Both the position numbers and the translations under genes were made by a program. Positions 61,161-64,000 of a stretch of 64,000 nt of DNA are shown here, piece by piece. This DNA is from Bacteroides propionicigenes (GTDB lineage Bacteria; Bacteroidota; Bacteroidia; Bacteroidales; Bacteroidaceae): contig NZ_JAHBBW010000001.1 in NCBI RefSeq assembly GCF_018390535.1, positions 248,001-312,000 of the forward strand. The letters are read 5' to 3'. Under the pieces are notes generated by a model. That model made no database searches, was not told where the DNA came from, and saw nothing but the letters and a program-made list of their open reading frames with translations. Position 1 is the first letter of the stretch, and each line of letters begins with the position of its first letter.

Positions 61161-61832
61161 TCAGTTGTTGATGGTTATAATGGGACGCACTTTATGCGCC
61201 TGTGTCTTGGGCGTTTCCTGCATGGTTCCGCTGGCTGTCGAGTAGAGCCATGCTTTGACTGTCTGCTGTCCTTCCACCTCCGTCGATGTCCAATACCAGC
61301 ACTCGTCGGCCTCGGTCGGCAGCGGGTCGCCGCCGCATTTCTCGATAATCGGATTGATGACGGTCTGTGCCGAATACAGCAGACGCATCTGTGCCACCGA
61401 GGGGATATAGGCGCTCTGTCCGTATTTCCACAAGGCAAAAACGGCTTCAGCCATCGGCGAGGCCGTTTCTTCCGTATCGTACAGGGCGAACGTGTTCTCA
61501 TTCCCGTCGTATGCAGCAATGTCCGCCGACGTACCCTGCTCGACACCGAGGCTGTCGGCAAAAGCCTTCGGCGTCATGTCCCACAGATAGACGGCATAGC
61601 CGTTTCCTTCCGTTTCCCCGTCCGAATAGGTATGGAAGACGACGGCAATCGCCTGTTTCCCGGAATTTTCATACTCGCTGTACGGCACGGCCTTGCCGTC
61701 CACGCAGAGGACATGTCCGGGACGTACCGTCTTGTCGGGTTCTTCTATATGTGCGTCGCAGGCAGCCAATGCCCCGGTTATGAGGAGAACCGGCACTACC
61801 TGGCACGTTTTTCTGATAGTGTTCTGTTTCAT
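61161..61832 (-). CDS. DUF1566/Lcl-like lipoprotein of the transfer operon
   Basis: A 223-aa lipoprotein; the signal peptide ends GALAAC. The C-terminal half has the Lcl_C (DUF1566) pattern: IPSVAQMRLLYSAQTVINPI, CWYWTSTEVEGQQTVKAWLY and HKVRPIITI. These domains resemble C-type-lectin-like adhesion modules. Position between traO and the coupling-protein gene suggests a surface protein helping mating contact; that is inference. Confidence 0.75.
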   Translation of the reverse strand: MKQNTIRKTCQVVPVLLITGALAACDAHIEEPDKTVRPGHVLCVDGKAVPYSEYENSGKQAIAVVFHTYSDGETEGNGYAVYLWDMTPKAFADSLGVEQGTSADIAAYDGNENTFALYDTEETASPMAEAVFALWKYGQSAYIPSVAQMRLLYSAQTVINPIIEKCGGDPLPTEADECWYWTSTEVEGQQTVKAWLYSTASGTMQETPKTQAHKVRPIITINN

Positions 61833-61839
61833 CTTTCCC

Positions 61840-62352
61840 TTATTTTATAGGTAGTTTAATACCGAGGGCAACTCCTGTACGCAGCACATCGGCCCCCTTT
61901 ATCATCACGTCTCCCTTGACTTGCCAGTATAGCGTCCAGCCCGCCCGCAACACATAGTTGTGCTCGTAGCCGAAATGCAGCCCGACAAGGAACTTCCTCG
62001 TATCGCTTCCGCCCGAAGCCCCGATACGGAGGCTTCCGTAATGGTTGCGTCCCCTCGTGACGCAGGGTTTGTAAGCCACGCCGAAGCCGTAGGTACGGTA
62101 ATTCTGCCAGAAAGATTTCGGGCATACATGCTTGCAGGATTCGCACTCTGCCCATTGCAGGTAGCCGTTGGCAAAGAACTCCCACGCATGGCGGTAGTTC
62201 ATCTCGTGTTCGTAGGCCAGCGTCACGTCCAGCCCGTTCTTGTACAGCAGCCCCGCTCCGAGCGAAAGGCGGCCGCTGCCCCGTTGTGCATTCGCGCCGA
62301 CGGCGAGGCACATGCAGGCAATCGTCAGGATAATCGTCTTTCTCATTGTCAT
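61840..62352 (-). CDS. traO: conjugal transfer protein TraO
   Basis: A 170-aa protein with signal peptide ending VGANAQ. RLSLGAGLLYKNGLDVTLAY, SFWQNYRTYGFGVAYKPCV and LVGLHFGYEHNYVLRAGWTL form a small outer-membrane beta-barrel-type pattern typical of TraO of Bacteroidales conjugative transposons. Its start overlaps the traN stop by 4 nt (a second ATG lies at 62346). Part of the mating apparatus; exact role unknown. Confidence 0.85.
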   Translation of the reverse strand: MTMRKTIILTIACMCLAVGANAQRGSGRLSLGAGLLYKNGLDVTLAYEHEMNYRHAWEFFANGYLQWAECESCKHVCPKSFWQNYRTYGFGVAYKPCVTRGRNHYGSLRIGASGGSDTRKFLVGLHFGYEHNYVLRAGWTLYWQVKGDVMIKGADVLRTGVALGIKLPIK

Positions 62353-63200
62353 TCCTCCTCCAGCAATGCCGTGCTGAACGAATCGGCCGACAGCACGTCC
62401 TCATAGTCGATATTCAGGCTGATAGCACGCCCGCTGATTTGTTTCTCCGTCATCTCGATGGTCAGTACCTTGTCGTTCGGGAACGTCATTTTCCTGACCA
62501 CGACCACATTCCGGTAGCCGTGCCGGAACGTCTTGCCCGTCTCCAGCACCAGTTCCGGGACCAGTTCGATGACTTGCGCATTAGTCGCTTTGGTCAGTTT
62601 CTTGTCCGCCAGCTTCACCCGTATCTCGTCAATGTCGAAACGTATGTTCGTCCGGTTCTCTATTGAGAAGTCGATGAAGAAATACTCTCCCACGGTGTAG
62701 ATGTTGTTCAACCGCATGGTCATGCGGTGTGCCTTGGTGGCGACGTTGCGGATCTTCGCGGGCGAGTTCCAGATACGCCGGGCGAAGCGTGTCATCTCCA
62801 CGGTGGACATCGAGACCGCCGGGTTGTGGTAGGCGTTTCGTTCCTGCAACTGGATTTCCTTGTCAGTTACCGCCTCCCGCACCCGTGTGGTGTAGAGCAG
62901 TGCATACTGCGTGCGGTAGCGTTCCGTTACGATGGTCACTATGGCCAGCACCTCGCCGTCCTCGTGTCCGCCCTCTTTCGGTTTCAGGCGGACGATGTTA
63001 TCTATCGGCTGGTCACCGACAACCTTATCGGTGGAGATGTCCACGAAGCGTACCGGTTCCGAGGCCGTGATGACCGTCGTTACCTGTTCATTTACCGTAA
63101 GTTGTTCCATCTCCTCGTAGGTTCGTTGTGCCTGTACATTCGGCGTTCCCAGCAGTCCTGCCGCCAGAAGAAATGCCGTTACGATTCCTTTTTTGTCCAT
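62349..63200 (-). CDS. traN: conjugal transfer protein TraN (DUF4138)
   Basis: A 283-aa exported protein (signal peptide ending NVQAQ). It contains ITASEPVRFVDISTDKVVGD, ERYRTQYALLYT, YTVGEYFFIDFSIENRTNIR and ELVLETGKTFRHGYRNVVVV, matching TraN/DUF4138, the VirB9-like outer part of the Bacteroidales type IV secretion system. It follows a DNA methyltransferase gene by 9 nt and overlaps traO, so it belongs to a leftward tra operon extending beyond the window. Confidence 0.9.
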   Translation of the reverse strand: MDKKGIVTAFLLAAGLLGTPNVQAQRTYEEMEQLTVNEQVTTVITASEPVRFVDISTDKVVGDQPIDNIVRLKPKEGGHEDGEVLAIVTIVTERYRTQYALLYTTRVREAVTDKEIQLQERNAYHNPAVSMSTVEMTRFARRIWNSPAKIRNVATKAHRMTMRLNNIYTVGEYFFIDFSIENRTNIRFDIDEIRVKLADKKLTKATNAQVIELVPELVLETGKTFRHGYRNVVVVRKMTFPNDKVLTIEMTEKQISGRAISLNIDYEDVLSADSFSTALLEEE

Positions 63201-63209
63201 GTCATTGAT

Positions 63210-64000
63210 TTATTGATTTTGTTTTTCTTCCCTTATCTCTTTTTCCTCTTGTGCTTTGTTCCTGCATTCCAGTTCCTCCTGAATCCGCCGTTCGGCAATC
63301 TCGCAGTACACCTGTTCGATTTCAAATCCGATGTAGTGTCGTCCCGTGCGGATAGCGGCCACGGCGGTTGTGCCTGACCCGATACAGTTGTCCAGTACAA
63401 CATCGCCTTCGTCGGTGTAGGTCCGTATCAGGTACTCCATCAACGCCACGGGCTTTTGTGTCGGGTGGTAGAACGCGCCTTTCTTGTGTTCCTTCGGCAT
63501 GAAGATGACCGAGGTCGGATATTTGTCATCGGCTATGCGTACCGGTGAGAGTTTCATCGTTCCGTAACAACGGTTGGTAAATCCCTCCGTTTTACGCCTC
63601 CCGTGATTTCTCCGTTCCGGAGGACACGGTGTCATCTGCGGATGATAGACCGGCTGTTTTTTATAGAATACCAGAATATCCTCGTGCTGCCGGAGCGGCA
63701 TACGTTTGGCATTGAGATGTCCCGTCACCCGATCTTTCTGCCACACGAGGTTGTACCGCCATAGCCGGGGTTGCGACAGCATGAGCCATGCGGAGAAAAG
63801 CCCCTGTCCGAACAGGATAATGGGGCTGTCCGGCTTGGTAATCCGCCGGTATTGCTCCCACAAGGCTGCGAACGGTATCTGGCGGTCCCAGTTCACCGAC
63901 GGATTGCTGCGATTTAACACCCCGTAAGGCAGGTCGGCGATTATGGCGTCCACGCTACTATCCGCTATCTGTTTCATGCCCTCCATGCAGTCCATAAGGT
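63210..64000 (-). CDS. site-specific DNA methyltransferase, 5' end outside window
   Basis: The reading frame is open to the window edge ([20 protein letters not shown] visible at the start), so the true start lies beyond 64000. The catalytic motif is [11 protein letters not shown], a DLPY form of DPPY, and the SAM-binding motif follows later as [20 protein letters not shown] and YIGFEIEQ. This order is that of the beta class (N4-cytosine or N6-adenine). A Lys/Glu-rich tail ends the protein. It is placed inside the tra operon, directly before traN, and no restriction enzyme gene is visible. Confidence 0.88.
   Translation of the reverse strand, partial: LMDCMEGMKQIADSSVDAIIADLPYGVLNRSNPSVNWDRQIPFAALWEQYRRITKPDSPIILFGQGLFSAWLMLSQPRLWRYNLVWQKDRVTGHLNAKRMPLRQHEDILVFYKKQPVYHPQMTPCPPERRNHGRRKTEGFTNRCYGTMKLSPVRIADDKYPTSVIFMPKEHKKGAFYHPTQKPVALMEYLIRTYTDEGDVVLDNCIGSGTTAVAAIRTGRHYIGFEIEQVYCEIAERRIQEELECRNKAQEEKEIREEKQNQ

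Overview
The window reads as part of an integrative and conjugative element (ICE) of a gut Bacteroidales bacterium (Bacteroides, Parabacteroides or Alistipes-like; the genus cannot be fixed from this stretch). The evidence is CTnDOT-type transfer genes (traN, traO, a MobC/TraG coupling protein), Bacteroidales-specific families (DUF4099, DUF3945, HmuY, calycin-like lipoproteins, CarbopepD/TonB receptors), promoters of the TAnnTTTG type, and A-rich start regions without Shine-Dalgarno sequences. No rRNA, tRNA, integrase, relaxase or CRISPR array was seen, and both ends of the window cut through genes.

Layout. 0-4.5 kb: ICE accessory genes (DUF3945, DUF4099, M23 peptidase, small hypotheticals). 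4.7-17.5 kb: outer-membrane cargo. This comprises a beta-barrel receptor, a leucine-rich lipoprotein and a calycin-like protein, followed by a haem/iron-type operon (lipoprotein, TonB receptor, HmuY-like lipoprotein, three small membrane proteins of which two are paralogues, PepSY reductase-like protein). 17.7-20.1 kb: a Cys-rich exported protein, a GNAT, a 41-aa protein, a frameshifted phosphoribosyltransferase and an HxlR regulator. 20.1-26.3 kb: GNAT plus a complete RND efflux pump. 26.5-28.5 kb: a LytS/LytR-type two-component system with a repeat operator. 28.6-29.2 kb: a truncated DUF1016 protein.

29.4-47.3 kb is the ICE maintenance core: a 1658-aa methylase/helicase, a sigma-like factor, ssb, parA plus a small RHH partner, a ParB-like protein, many small unknown genes and an inverted hipBA module. 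The outstanding feature here is a family of about 200-bp intergenic leaders, seven clearly related and one divergent. Each lies directly upstream of a gene, carries a conserved hairpin with compensatory base changes, and ends in an AGGGAAA-type box about 25-65 nt before the start codon. The same gaps carry arrays of CTTTTATA-like boxes. This looks like a reusable RNA-level control device and is the best candidate for an undescribed system.

47.4-52.9 kb: tatA/tatC next to a Tat-exported aldo/keto reductase, a hydrolase lipoprotein, a vestige of a second Tat substrate, a divergent AraC regulator and an EamA transporter. 53.2-58.5 kb: a cargo module bounded by two direct copies of the 3' end of the coupling-protein gene. 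It holds an apparent fusion of branched-polyamine synthase with AdoMet decarboxylase, an AraC regulator, a GNAT and an AbiEi/AbiEii toxin-antitoxin pair. 58.5-64 kb: the conjugation operon read leftward (DNA methyltransferase, traN, traO, DUF1566-like lipoprotein, unknown protein, coupling protein). Family assignments come from recognised motifs and memory, not from searches.
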